A stretch of 64,000 bases of DNA from Lathyrus oleraceus (lineage: Eukaryota > Streptophyta > Magnoliopsida > Fabales > Fabaceae): contig NC_066580.1 in NCBI RefSeq assembly GCF_024323335.1, positions 136,687,148 to 136,751,147 on the forward strand, in the 5' to 3' direction. The notes beneath the pieces were generated by a model. It saw only the letters and a program-made list of their open reading frames with translations. It was not told the DNA's origin and made no database searches. This document shows, one piece after another, positions 33,257 through 46,020 of this stretch (position 1 is the stretch's first letter; the number at the start of each line of letters is the position of its first letter). The translations under genes and the position numbers were made by a program.

Positions 33257-35424
33257 GTGAAAGAATCAATACATGTCAAATTTGATGATAAGCTTGACTC
33301 TGAAAAGTCAAAGCTAGTTGAGAATTTTGCAGAATTGGAGATAACACTTGCACGCTCTGAGGAACAGGCTAAAGAATCTGAAGAAGCAGATAATGGAACT
33401 TCAGAAGCACCTGAGCTCACATTAAATCAAAAAAGAAAAAGAACTAGACAAAATGTATCTGAAGAATTTATTATGGGAAACAAATACGAACTTGTCAGAA
33501 CAAGATCAACATTCAAGGGATTTGAAGAAATGCTTATGGGACTAGTATCTCTGATAGAGTCAACATCATGTGAAGAAGCACTTCAAGACAAAGAACGGAT
33601 TCTGGAAATCAAAGAAGAACTTGGTCAATTTGCAAAGAACGATGTCTGGGATCTTGTACCAAAATCCAATGGAACCCATGTAATTGGAACCAAATGGGTG
33701 TACAGAAACAAACTGAATGAAAAAGGTGAAGTGGTTAGAAATAAAGCAAGACTGGTAGCACAAGGTTATAGTCAACAAGAATGTATTGACTACAATGAAA
33801 CTTTTGCTCCAATCGCCAGGTTAGAATATATCCGCTTACTTGTATCTTTTACTGCAAATTATTCCATCAAACTATATCAGATGGATGTCAAGAGTGCGTT
33901 TCTGAATAGATATATTTCTGAAGAAGTGTATGTTTATCAGCCTCCTAATTTTGAAAACTCAAAATGTCCAGAACATGTTTCTAAACTGAAAAAAACTCTT
34001 TATGGTCTAAAACAAGCTCCCAGAGCTTGGTATGAAAGACTAAGGGCCTGTTTGAAACACTTTTCAATTTTAATTCTTAAAATTTGTTTTTCAAATCTAT
34101 TTTAAAAAACTATTTTTAAAAAGAAAATTAACAAAAAAATTGTTTGATAAACTAATATTTAAAACTGTTTTGAAAATATGAAAATGAAAAAACTTGTTTG
34201 ATAATCTAATCTTTTAATAGTATTTTATGAAGAGAATAAAAATGCATATTTTTTCATTTACTTTTAAAATCTATTTTATTGTATAAAATATTACAAACTT
34301 AAGAAAATTAATTGATATTTGGTCGAATACAAATAATTGGGTTAAATCAATTTTTTATTTTACAAATCACATAACACTTCTTTGTTATAATAATAAGAAA
34401 AAAAACAAGTAAAAAAATGGGATTCCACGTTTAATAGAAAAAGAAATTATATAGTGAAAATAATTAAGAAACACAAAAAAAATTAAGTAAAATAAATAAA
34501 CATATTTGAAAAGGTTACTTATACATAAAAGGAGCATAAATATAAGAAATAACATACTCTTTCAAATACGTTTTTCTATTTTATTTTTAAAATATAAAAA
34601 TTATTAAAATTACATTAATGCTATTAATGAAAATTATAAATTTTTATGTTTTTTCTTCAAGTTTTATAATACTAAAAACTAAAAAGTAAGAAGCAAAACA
34701 CAACTAAACTGTTTCACTTTTTTTCTTTTAAAAACTGAAAAATAGAAAAGAGTTTTCAAAAACACTTTTACAAAACATTATATTCAAACAAGTTTTTAAA
34801 TTTTAAATTTTCAAAAACTAAAAAAGAGTTTTTAAGATGCATTTCAAACAGGCCCTAAGTGCTTTCCTTCTAGATAATGATTTTATCAGAGGCAAAGTTG
34901 ACTCTACACTCTTCTGTAAAAACATCATAAACAACCTCATGATTTGTCAAATATATGATGATGACATAATTTTCGGTTCTGCTAATCCTTCTGCCTGTCA
35001 AGAATTTTCTGAGCTAATGCAGGCTGAATTTGAAATGAGTCTAATGCAAGAACTAAAGTTCTTTCTGGGATTACAAATAAATCAAACATCAGATGCAACT
35101 TATATTTATCAAAGCAAATACATAAAAGATATTCTGAAGAAGTTTGAAATGTCAGAAAGGAAACCAGCAAAGACTCTTATGCACCCCACTTGCATTCTGG
35201 AGAAAGAAAAGGTAAGTCAAAAGGTTTGTCAGAAACTCTATCGGGGTATGATAGGTTCTCTTCTCTATCTGACTGCTACTCGTCCAGATATACTATTCAA
35301 CGTTTGTCTTTGTGCCAGATTCCAGTTAGATCCAAGGGAATCTCACCTAACAACTCTTAAGAGAATCCTAAGGTATCTGAAAGGAACACCTAACATTGGC
35401 CTAATGTATAAGAAAACATCATAG
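33257..35424 (+). pseudogene. SIRE-E reverse transcriptase, split by a MITE
   Basis: The RT starts in the frame of integrase with DVWDLVPKS and KWVYRNKLNEKGE. It continues through MDVKSAFLN and LYGLKQAPRAWYERL, where a MITE interrupts. The RT resumes at 34,859 with AFLLDNDFIRGKVDSTLF. The catalytic motif at 34,954-34,965 reads YDDD, not YVDD; the two catalytic aspartates remain but the V is changed. The G expected after AFLN is R. TAG at 35,422 stops the frame before RNase H. Confidence 0.92.
34044..34855. mobile_element. Tourist-like MITE (PIF/Harbinger type), 812 bp
   Basis: The terminal inverted repeats start GGGCCTGTTTGAAA at both ends and are flanked by TAA at 34,041-34,043 and 34,856-34,858. 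TAA/TTA target duplications and G-rich TIRs are the mark of PIF/Harbinger MITEs. The interior is about 80% A+T with no transposase frame. The RT coding sequence is exact on either side, so boundaries are certain to within a base. Confidence 0.9.
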
Positions 35425-35901
35425 TATATGCTTTCTGGGTATTGTGATGCAGATTACACTGGAGACATATTGGAACAAAAAAGCACATCTAGAAACTGTC
35501 AGTTCCTGGGAGGAAACCTCATTTCATGGGCTAGCAAAAGACAATCAACCATTGCACTCTCAACTGCAGAAGCATAATACATTTCATCTTCACTATGCAC
35601 TACTCAGATGCTCTAGATGAAGAATCAACTAGAGGACCTTCAGATATATGAGAGTAACATTCCTATCTTTTGTGACAATACTGTTGCCATATGTTTAAGT
35701 AAGAATCCTATTATGCACTCCAGAGCAAAGCACATAGAAATTAAACATCATTTTATCAGAGACTATGTTCAGAAAGGGGTAATAACTTTAAAATTCATTG
35801 ATACAAACCACCAATTGGCTGATATCTTCACAAAACCCCTAGCTGAAGATAGATTCTCCTTCATTCTGAAACATTTAAACATGGCAGATTGCCCAGAGTG
35901 A
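35425..35901 (+). pseudogene. SIRE-E RNase H
   Basis: It carries GYCDADYTGD, STSRNCQFLGG, SWASKRQ, STAEA, FCDNTVAICLSKNP and KHIEIKHHFIRD, and ends with DIFTKPLAEDRF near the natural C-terminus at 35,901. These are the copia RNase H landmarks in order. TAA at about 35,577 and TAG at about 35,614 replace conserved E and W codons. Confidence 0.9.
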
Positions 35902-36436
35902 TTCTAAACCTTGTGCTCCTTCTTTGAAGTGTCAAAATAGGCTCTAACTTAAAATTTATCTGGCATCTGGTTCTGATTCTGATACTTTTATCAATTAGAT
36001 GTAATATGAATTAGAAATCCTATGAATCCAAAATCTCTTGGTAGTCTTGATGTCAGAAACATCAACACGTGGCCTCTCTAGCGTCTGATCTTGGATCTTC
36101 TAGACAACTGTCTAGCACAGAACTCAAGAGCCAGACTATTGAGATCTCCTCGAGCAGTGTGCATATTTTTGGGATTAGACATCCATCATTAGCTGCAACT
36201 AATTCCCCTCTAGCGTGTCAACTCAAAATTCTGTGTTAATTAATTGTGTTGTTTACTATTCTCTAATAACGTTGTCCTTTTGCATGCTAACTAATGTGTA
36301 TATATATTTTTCACAACTCTCACTTTCACACTTTTCACTCATAAACCTACACAAAACCCTTGTACTCAAACTCTCTCCAAGTTCTTCAATGATCTTCATC
36401 TTCATCAACATTCAACAAACTCTTCATCTTCTTCAA
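35902..36436 (+). other. SIRE-E spacer between pol and env-like ORF
   Basis: Non-coding; I recognise no site in it. In SIRE elements such a region precedes the env-like ORF. Confidence 0.6.
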
Positions 36437-38767
36437 ATGAACTCCCAACAACAACAAGTATACCACTACTCACAACAGATGGAAGTTACTGAACAACTTT
36501 CTAATTCTCCCCAGCAAACCTCTACTAAAACTGCTACAACATCTACCGCTGTCTACAACGAACCCCACGTTCTTGATCGTCCAACTCGCATCAACCTTGC
36601 AACACCCTTTAATAAATTGGAAGTTGTTTGTGAGTCTCCTGTGGGTTTTGATAACATGAAGCTCAATGGAGTCGACCTCACTGAGGAACTGAAGAAACAA
36701 GGCTGAGAAACTTACTTTCAGAGGCTTTATGGTCCCATCTATACCTTCCTTGTCAAAGAGTTCTAGAGATTCACAAACATCGATGACCATTGTATTGTTT
36801 CACATGTTCTAGGTGTAAAGATGGTCATCACTGAAAAATCTATTGCCAAGCTTCTGAACATGGAGAAAACTGGGGACAGAAGAATTTACAACATAAACCC
36901 TCGGGCAAAGTACATGTCCTAGGAGATTGTTCCCACTATCTTCAAACAAAGCTCTAACGGCAGATCCTCCAAGAATAAGGAACTTCACCAGAATCTGAGA
37001 GTCTGGTTGAAGGTCATTCTGGGTACCATCCACCATCGTCCAGCTTCAAACTCTTCAAACTACATCAACACCGATCAGAAGTACATCTTATATTTCCTTC
37101 ACAAGGGGATGAAGTTGAATCTCCTTGCGTTACTCTTCAAGTACCTAAGGGATTCAGTCAGAGACACATGGAATCACATGAAACCCAAAAATTGCATCCC
37201 TCTGGGAAGACTCGTCTATGATGTTCTGATTGAAAGCGAGCTAGTGGACCATCTGATATCCCACAATCTGATGGAAGATGTGATCATAGACGTTGTCAAA
37301 CCTCTGAATGCCAGGAATCTGAAAAGCATGGGGGTTATTGAAAGAGTCTTAGCTAGACCAACTCTGGATACATCTTGGGAAGCTCTGAAGGATCAAATAA
37401 ATATTCCAAATGGTCTCTATCTGTTCTCCAAGATAGATCCTTCTGAGTTCATTGCCTTCTACCTCCAGGATCTGGCAGCTCAAGGAGTGGACATTTCAGA
37501 GTTCTTAGTGGATTGGATACCAGAACATCCACCTAACTTCATGAAGAGGATGAGAGGGCCCTCTGAAAGAAAGTCCAAGAAGAAGACTCTGAAGCTGGGA
37601 GAAATGTCAAAAACCAGACTGCCTGTGCCTCTGGACTCCTTTGCTTCAAGTAAGTCAGTTCCCTCTAACACTCCTTTAAACTCTAATTTAAAGAAACTAT
37701 CTTCATCTTTACCTCAACCATCTTCTACCTACAACAACTCTGAACCCACAACATCCACTCCCAGTCCCTTTGAACCTCATAACTCTAACCCTCCCTCACC
37801 CCTTCCAACTATTTAATCTCACCACAACAACACTCCTCGTCTTTAAGGCCTTACTGCTAAACGAACCCATCTCACCTCCCTCTTCAAATCCCTCATCTCC
37901 ACCTTACTATGAAATATCCTATGACTCTGACCATCCAGAAACCACTGATCCTTCATCTCCAACATTATCTCAACTCCAAGCCATCAGACTATCTGATCAA
38001 ACCCCATTTGTGCCAGAAACCTCAATGCCTTCCCAATTTGAACATCCAATAGAACCACGATCGGAACCTCAACAATATCACCATCTGAAATTCCCATTAA
38101 ACCTACATCTGAAACCCCTACTACACAAACCTCTGACCCTCCCACTAAAACCACCCCCACCTCACCAGTACCCATCAATCCAGCCTATGACCCTGAACCA
38201 ACCTTCCCCACAATGGAAGAGTCAGTTGCTTTATTTTTTGAGTCCTCAGCTGTGAAGCTCAGATCACTGTCTGAACAATCCAAACTAAGTGATAATCCCT
38301 CTGAAGTGAGGAATCACTAGAATGAATTTCTTAGATGGTTGCCATCTGAGGTATTCAAGTTGAAAGGCCTATCTAAACAAGTCATAAATGACTACATCAG
38401 AGAAGCTAAGGAGAGGCTAGTGGCGCGTCTGGCCAGAGAAGCTGAAGAGAAAGCTCCGCAGGAAGCTGAAGAAAAGACAAGACTGGAAGCTGAAGAGAAA
38501 GCAAGAAAAGAAGTAGAAGAAAAGGCCGCCGTTGAGGCTGCTGCTACTGCTGAAGCTGGAGCCAAAGTCAAGGCTGATGCTGAAGAAGCAACACACGTTA
38601 TTGCGGAAGAAGCTTCCAAGGAAAAGGAAGTGGCTCTGACTCAGGGCGAGTCATTTAACTCTAATCTTGCTCCACTGGTGCTGAAGACTCTGGAGGAACT
38701 CCAGAAAGAACAACAGATTGTAAGAGCCAGATTGGATCAACAGGACTCTGTCAACTCCAGTATTTAG
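36437..38767 (+). pseudogene. SIRE-E env-like third ORF
   Basis: An extra ORF after RNase H is characteristic of SIRE/Maximus elements. From ATG 36,437, a Q/T-rich start is followed by a globular region (37,007-37,600, with NCIPLGRLVYDVLIESELVD). A P/S/T-rich stretch (37,650-38,230) and an Ala/Glu-rich coiled coil (38,339-38,620) complete it. In-frame stops near 36,704, 36,764, 36,918 and 38,318, and two frame changes in the proline-rich part, make it non-functional. No clear signal peptide or membrane segment is visible. Calling it env-like follows literature usage; a role in entry is not shown. Confidence 0.75.
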
Positions 38768-39274
38768 AGTCTCCTGACTCAGTTGCTTCGGAGGATGCCG
38801 CCTCCTCCAAACCCTTAGGAACCTTAAGATCTCTTCTATGTTTTTTGTTCTTCTAAGTTTTTTTTAGCTTTTATATTTCTTCTTATTTGTACATGTTTAC
38901 ATTATCAAATGAAGTATTATCTTGCTATAATTGCTTCTTGATTATGTATTTTTGAGTCTGACAAAAAGGGGGAGAAATAATTTAACAGTCTTCTAATGAA
39001 ATTAATATCTAAGCCTCATAATGCACTGCTTACATTCTAAAAATATTATGCAGTCCAAGTTCTTGCAGGAAGGATCTAAGTAAAACATCTGAGAAACAAA
39101 CTACTCAACATAAGAAGATCTGGTAAGAACCTCTAAACCTTCTCAAGTATCATATTTAGAGGGAGATTTCTTATCTCAGGGGGAGTCACAATACATACGA
39201 CTTTATAATTACCTTCCCTTTATTTGTTATGAAGTATCATTGTTTCATCAACAGTCTGAAGTTTTGTCATCATC
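38768..39274 (+). other. SIRE-E 3' UTR with an extra PPT-like tract
   Basis: Non-coding. AAAAAGGGGGAGAAA at 38,963-38,977 duplicates the true PPT motif about 310 bp upstream of it, and weaker GGGGGAG motifs occur near 39,165-39,185. Confidence 0.7.
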
Positions 39275-39288
39275 AAAAAGGGGGAGAT
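39275..39288 (+). other. SIRE-E polypurine tract
   Basis: AAAAAGGGGGAGAT directly before LTR start TGTTAGAAC. Confidence 0.92.
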
Positions 39289-40329
39289 TGTTAGAACAAG
39301 ATTTTGGTTCTGCAATTTATCCTTAAGTTTTTATGATAATAAAGGATGAAACATTTTGGTACCCTTATAAAATTCTCTAAGAGTGCAGGGTTCTAACGTT
39401 AAATGTATTTAATAAAATAAACTCTAAGCGTCAAACAAGTCCATAACAGATAACTGAAAGCTAAAAGTGTTCGCTCTGACGACTCAAGACTCTGACTTTC
39501 TGAATCTGAAGGATCCCTCATCTGAAGTCTCTAAGGAACACTACATCTGAGGAACATAAAGTCAAAGATTAGTCAAGAGCTTCTAATGAAAACATCGGGC
39601 AACTATCTGAGGAATACAAGATCTGAGTGAAGTATCTGAATTCTGTGCACTCTGATTCTCACCAATCAAATCAGATCAAGACTTAACAATGAAATATTCT
39701 AAAATGGTATAAATCTATATATGGAGAAAATTAAGTACTCTCCTAAAACTGTTATGGAAAGGACAACAAACTTAATGACAATTAACTCCCATCAATGGCA
39801 AGATATCATCATCAATACTTCATCCAACGATATCTTCTCCAAGCACTATAAAAAGGTCCAACCATCTTCACACCATGACACAAATTTATTCAACAAGGAT
39901 TTTGTTCATCAAAATTCAATTATTCACTAATTCTTGCTTCACATATTCACACGATTTGTTGCTCTTAGTGTGAGATTCAATTGTTCTTATTGTGTTCATT
40001 TTGCTTACCTAGAAGCACTTAACACCTTTTTGTATTTATATAATAGTTGTTGTACAATTCCTTAGTGACTTTTGAAGTTTGTAGACTTGAGAGGGCTAAG
40101 AGACCTTTGTACTCTTAGACATTGTTGTAATATTTCAAGATTAGTGGATTAAGTCCTTTTTGAAGGCGAATTCACCTTGGTAGGATGGACTAGAGTAACT
40201 TTGAATTTCAAGTGAACCAGGATAACTTCTATGTTGTTTATCTTTGAATTGTGTGTGTAGAAACTCCAAAAGTTTTTATTATCTATGAAAACAATTCAAA
40301 GCCCCCTTTCTTGTTTTTCTCTACCTTCA
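39289..40329 (+). repeat. SIRE-E 3' LTR
   Basis: Matches 12,032-13,070 end to end with scattered substitutions and ends CTACCTTCA. The flank then returns to LTR-D. Confidence 0.92.
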
Positions 40330-40589
40330 CCTCCTCCTCTTGCTTGTAGGAGTTGAGTGAAGTGAAAATGGTTGTGAATCCTTGGAGTTCTTGTTCATAA
40401 ATAGAAGTTGAATCAAGAACTCGATTTCAAAGAAATCCTCAAGGTATTCTGTAGAATGAGGCTATGGGGTTGATTGGCAAAGCTTGGGCAAAGGTTATTT
40501 TTCAATCTAAGGCAATGCACTTGTATCTATAATATCATGAATTCATTCTACACCATTCAAAGTTTGAACCAAAATGAGCAAATTCCATG
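40330..40589 (-). repeat. Inverted Ogre-type LTR fragment (LTR-D, part 2)
   Basis: The reverse complement resembles the LTR segment around 8,030-8,220 and 41,560-41,770 (CCAAGCTTTG, CTTGAGGATTTC, CATTTTCA). It continues LTR-D across SIRE-E and is cut at 40,589 by the start of Ogre-C; CCATG before that start may be the Ogre-C target duplication. Confidence 0.78.
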
Positions 40590-43548
40590 TGTAAGACCCC
40601 AATTTTGACCCTAAGATCTCTCATGTCATCTCATTAATTTGGCACTAGCATTGGGATCACATATTGGTATTCTCCTCACCCTATCATTCATTGGGTTTAC
40701 ATAGGGAGAGATTACCAAGCACGTTTTATTGTATCATACTTTACTTTTCTTTGTTTACTAACTAAAATACCAAAAATATGTCTAGTGTAGCTTTGTTTCC
40801 TTTGTAGATAGTGTGTGTGTGTCCACCTGTGCCTCATCAAGCTCACAACTAAGGTTTGAGACCCTCAGTGCAAGGTACCAAGCAAGAAATGGCCCAATTG
40901 AGTTCTAAGCATCATATATGGATCCCCATGTTCTTTACTTATCATTTTGATAAAACATTCATCAAGAGTTTGAAGCTTGTTTGTCAAGGAAGCCCTAATT
41001 CATCTGGATATCTTGTGTGACTTCCTCAGTAAGTTTCTTCAACAAATTAGTCAAAAATATTATGGGATACTTCATTGAGCATCATCTTAATCACATATGA
41101 TCATCTATGATCCCCAAAGAGCAAAACAAATTCAAGTTTGCAAGTTGGTTCAAGGAGTTTGACCAGAAAAGTCAATTGGTCAAATCTAGGGTTCCCTATA
41201 CCCTATCTCCTATACTTTTTGTCATATGAAAATTATTCCAAGAGAAACATTACTCTTTATGAAATTCCAAACAACTTTCATGTTGTCATCAAGGTTTTCC
41301 TTTTCATGCTAGATTTCCAAATAGTACAAGATCATTTCATAAGAATTGAAGGGGTTGCGCATGGTTACTTTGCATGGCGCAATTTGACAATTTTTGAACT
41401 TAATTTTCAAATACCTTTGCATGGCTTCATATAATGATATAAGCATCAATTATGTATGAATTTGGACTTAATGCAATCATCATTTATGCCTAAATGCATG
41501 CCCATGCACACAAGTTGCTATTTTTGGCCAATTTTTCAAATGGTGTGAAAAGGAATTCAAGAGCCTATAACTACATGTCCATTGCCTCAAAATTGGAGGG
41601 CCCTTGCCCAAACTTTGATCTACAAATCCTCTAACCTCCATTAATAGAACAACCTTGAAGATTTCATTGAAATCGAGTTTTAGTTCACCTTCTATTTTTG
41701 AGCTAAAACTCCAAGGGTTCATAACCATTTTCATTTGAATTATCGCCTGCAAGCAAGAAGAAGCAAGGCCAAGAGGATTGGGATTGAGATCGAGCTTCAC
41801 CAGTGCAAACTGAAGGTGGAATTTCTCAAATTTTTCCTTCTTCAATTCTCTCTCATTTCTCCATCTTTTTGATTTATTTTTGGTTGGATGAATTCCTACC
41901 AATGTAGGCAACAAGATTGAGTTGCTTTGAGACCAAATCGAAGCAACTCATTTACATACCTCATTTTCCAATTCCACATATCTTTTTGTATAATGAGAAT
42001 TGGAGAAAATGGAGATAAGATTCGAACTCTTGGCATTTTTCTCTTCAAAATAGTGTATGGATCTTTCATTTTTGTAAACATTTTAGTTGGACGGTCCGGC
42101 GAGGGTGACCGGAGAAGATGACCGTAGCTAGGGCTCCGGTGGTGCGCTGGATCAATCCAGGCCATCTGACCTTTGGTATATGTTTTAATCTTGACCTTTC
42201 ATTTTGATTACCACATGTACATACGCGTTGACTAGGGTGCACCATGGATGACACGCACGTGGCCATCAGATATGCCACCTCAATTAATAAGGGAAATCTC
42301 ATGACCCTCCTTTTTTTGATTTATCTGATTTTCCATTTTTATTATTTTAATTAGCCTTTTATTATTTAATCCATTATAAATTCAATTTTAATCCAAAAAT
42401 TATGGGACTTTTACTGAAAAAATTCAAATAATTTCCTCTTTCATTTTCTAAATTAAAATTATTTTTTGTATTTGATTTAAATTTTTTAGTGAATTTAATG
42501 ATTTTTTACTTGTTTTTAATTGTTTTTAAATACTTTTGACTTTCAAAAATCCCCCAAAAAATTAGTCAAAGGTCCTTTGACCTTATTTGACCTATGATAA
42601 TCCTCTTGGCCATTTCTTTGGTAATTTAAAGGGATTTAAGGTTTTTCATCTTTTAAAATGCATTTTTATTCATTTAAAAATTGAAATTAAATTGTTTAAT
42701 TGCTTGGAATTATATTGAGCTATTTGTTTGACTTTGTGTTGACTCAATTTCTTTTTTGGCCTTGATCTTGGTTGAATTGAAAATTAGTTTGATCAAAACC
42801 ATTGGATTTAGGGGGTTGATGAAGTTTGAATTTCATCCCCCAAAATGAATGAATGGTATTGATCAAATGGAGTTCATCTTTGATCAATTTGAGACTTCTT
42901 TCACTTCATCTCTTCATCTTCATCCTTCTTCTTCCCCAATCCCTCATTAGCCAATGACTTCTTAAATATTCAAATGCTAGTTGATTCATCAATGACCTTG
43001 TGTCAAATGAATCAACATGAGCCTGATTGAGATAGGTTCATCCCATTTTATTTTTTGTGTGTGGTATGCTTTATGAGCTTGGTCATTATACCTTGTCTCT
43101 AGCATGCATTAACACAAATATTTTTATTTCCCGACCTCAGATAGTTGTGACTTCTACATAAGTCCAATTACGATTGTTTAACATAGAGCTAAATTTGTCT
43201 CAAAGGCATAACATTTTTGAAAGTGAGATTGTAAGTCTCTCATTCTTCATGGTATTGTGTGAAGATTAAACATTTTTCCATTTGTGAGAGCTAATGGCAT
43301 ACTTGTTGATTTATCCAAGTTGCAGCCTTTCTCATGGATGATATCTTGGTTCATATCTTCATGCTTGTGAGTGGATGGTTGAGTGTTCTCCAAAGAATGA
43401 CTTAAAACAATTTTCTTCTTCCACTAACATTGACTAAATCTTTTGTATTGACTTTATTTTAATGCAATTTACTTTAATTCAATTTAAAATTATGCACTTT
43501 ATCATTCATTGTCATTTACATTTCATGTAACTTGTTTATGTTTCAGTC
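40590..43548 (+). repeat. Ogre-C LTR (5' part), same family as Ogre-A LTR
   Basis: It starts TGTAAGACCCCAATTTTGAC and follows the Ogre-A LTR in order up to TTTATGTTTCAGTC. The Ogre-A LTR then goes on, but Ogre-B begins here. It is about 500 bp shorter than the matching Ogre-A segment (6,520-9,985), mostly from a gap equivalent to 7,220-7,830. The rest of Ogre-C must lie right of the window. It may be a 5' LTR or a solo LTR; this cannot be told here. Confidence 0.82.
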
Positions 43549-46012
43549 TGTCATACCCCAATTTTGTCCAGGTTGTTTGATGCTTTCATTGGTGTTTATA
43601 ACCTTAAAGCAATCACGACCCAATCTTTGGATTTTTTTATATCGGTGGATAATCTCAGCGGCATGAGAAACTATTTATTTTTGAGGCATTTGATTAAGTT
43701 GGTTCGTGCCTTGACCATCGTGATTTGCGACATGTCCTGTTAATCAGATGGCCATGGGGTTAATATCTCATCTGGGTCCTGATCCTTGACTTCTTAGTTA
43801 GTTGTTTGGTTCTTGGTCAAGTATTTCGAGTGCGTAATTGGATCGATATTTGTTCGATCATTTGAGTTTGGGTTCGATCTTATTTTCAAGTTGCATTCAT
43901 CAATCCACGACATGTATAGTCATCATTTTGCCATCATTTCATAATAATTGCTCCGATTATTTCTCAGTTTTATTCAAATTCAATTTCCATACCAACTTTC
44001 GAAGTTTAGAGTTGATCCGGAGGTTAGATTTGGCCTTTAAGAATAGATTTGGTTTTTTTTCAAAATCATTTTTGCTCTTTTCCAAATTAATTTTAGAAGC
44101 TCAAGTCGGGTTGGACGATCCAAATTGATTTTGAAAAATTGAGTTGGTTTTGGAAATTTAAATCCCGCATTTGTTTTTAGGCCCAATTCAAATTCAATTC
44201 ATTTAGATCCACTTATTTCATTTTCATAATCCATTTTGCCAAAATCAATTTTTGTAAACCAGTTATTCATTATTGGAACTGTTATCAACACAAATCGCCA
44301 TTAAACTTTGTCCAGTCTACATATCCCAGAATAATATATATGTCCAAATTAGATAGAACATAAAAAGGATAATTAAAAAGTGGGAAAGCCATGAATGCAG
44401 CCGAAAAATCTGCTAGGTGCAACTGATAGTAAACCCGCTGATGCACTTCATGAAATAACGACGGCTCCACATTAAGATTACTGTCGAGATACACACGTCC
44501 GACGCCTAATTGAGAATGTCCTGAATCCATGTATGAAGGTTACGCGTCCTGCGTCATACAATGATCCTAATAGCATTAACTGCAAGTTACCTACAACCGA
44601 ATGAAAACACGATATAACATGGTTAAGTGAATACATCCGCAATCCAAAACAAACCGGGCCGTTGCAAGTATAATATAACATACCATGTCACATGATGTTG
44701 TCAGTCTACAAGCCACCTTTACCATGTCGTGAGACCTATAGTTCTGTGGAGTACATAACCTCGTAATCATCATCTGTATCCTGAAGTACAATGGCATCAT
44801 GTTACAAACATAACCAAACGAAATACACCACGAATTTTGGATATTGTGTTTTACTTGCTAAGGTACATAAGTGGAGCGGATGAGTGGAAAGTGTTTGTAG
44901 ATTAGAAGTTTTAAGGAAAAAGAGGTTCGAAAGATACCTGGATATAGCTGGATTGATACTAGTGTAGGAACTCATGTGTTCTTGCTACTGATGGAAGTCA
45001 CTCACGGTCTAATAGGATCTACGTGGTTTTTGAGAGTTTCCTTCCTGAGTAAAGTAAACAGGGTTATGTTCCTCAACTTGATCTTTCAATACACCCATAA
45101 GTAATGAGCAATAAATTATTCTAAGAATCACTAATCTATTTCATATTTTCAATTCTCACCATTAGTGATCACAAATATCTTTTAATGCAAAGTCTTGAGT
45201 CGCATAAAAAGAGTTACCCTATCATGACAGTTTACAAAAGCCAACCTGCAAAACAATCACAAGCCATATACATGTTCAATACAACAATATATTGGTTTAA
45301 ACTACACAAACCTCCAAACCTTACTACACAATCCTCCAAACCTTGCCAACAGGTGCATACCGCGACGTAACCCTGCTGTAGAATCGGGATACAAGTGCTG
45401 CAACCACTAGCCAAAATACATCATGATCATAACAACATCCTGCAATGCGTCCGCAGCAATAAGGACCTACAAGAGTCATACACCAGTTTAGACCGTCGTT
45501 CGTGTTATCAAAAATCAACCAAACATTAAGGCATGTACCACAATATCCTTACAGCTCTTACAATAATAGTCCAGGCCAAACCACTATGAGCAGGCATCAG
45601 CATCGCATACAAAAGTCCAGAATTTGGCAAGTAAGGGTTCAAGTGAAAAACTCCACCCGGACAGAAGGCACAGAGCAATCTCATCCACATTTTTCATGTA
45701 CAAGCATTGAGGAATAGGTGGGAAACACAAGTTAGAATTTAAAACAGACCCGTGGATTAAACAATACAGTCAAGCATGAGTTGTGAATAAGAAAGTAAAA
45801 ACTGAGCTTTTTACCACAAGCACGCAAGTATTTCACAGCAGTAAAATGGAGCTAATACAGGACCACATTTTTTGGTGGATTTCACTACATACAAAACAAG
45901 GAAATGACTCACATACCTTTGGTCCCCACGAAATCCAGCGAAAATTCCCCCCTAACGGAATGATTTTGGATAGATTTGACAACTCATACTCGGAGGGACC
46001 ACAGACTTCGCC

Positions 46013-46020
46013 TATAAAAG
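46013..46020 (+). promoter_or_regulatory. TATA box of Ogre-B 5' LTR
   Basis: TATAAAAG followed by GAGGCGTCGAATC, as in a typical plant core promoter; start of transcription expected about 30 bases downstream. Confidence 0.6.

Larger units (their letters stand above)
12032..40329 (+). mobile_element. SIRE/Maximus-type Ty1/copia retrotransposon (SIRE-E), with nested insertions
   Basis: This element has matching LTRs at both ends, an initiator-Met-type PBS, and the copia domain order gag, protease, integrase, RT, RNase H. An env-like ORF follows RNase H, and a PPT precedes the 3' LTR. Removing LARD-F (17.1 kb) and the MITE (0.8 kb) leaves about 10.3 kb, normal for SIRE. It sits inside LTR-D: the left flank ends CCTCT and the right flank starts CCTCC, a near-perfect 5 bp target duplication. 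The two LTRs differ at roughly 5-6% of positions by eye, so it is older than LARD-F nested in it. All its genes are broken. Confidence 0.93.

Noticed and set aside
41138..41914. Open frames in the Ogre-C LTR
   Set aside because: Not kept in the homologous Ogre-A LTR, where the same region is full of stops and indels.
43838..44128. 96-codon frame near the start of the Ogre-B LTR (also 62,051-62,356)
   Set aside because: Differs in frame end between the two LTRs and has no motif; explained by LTR similarity.
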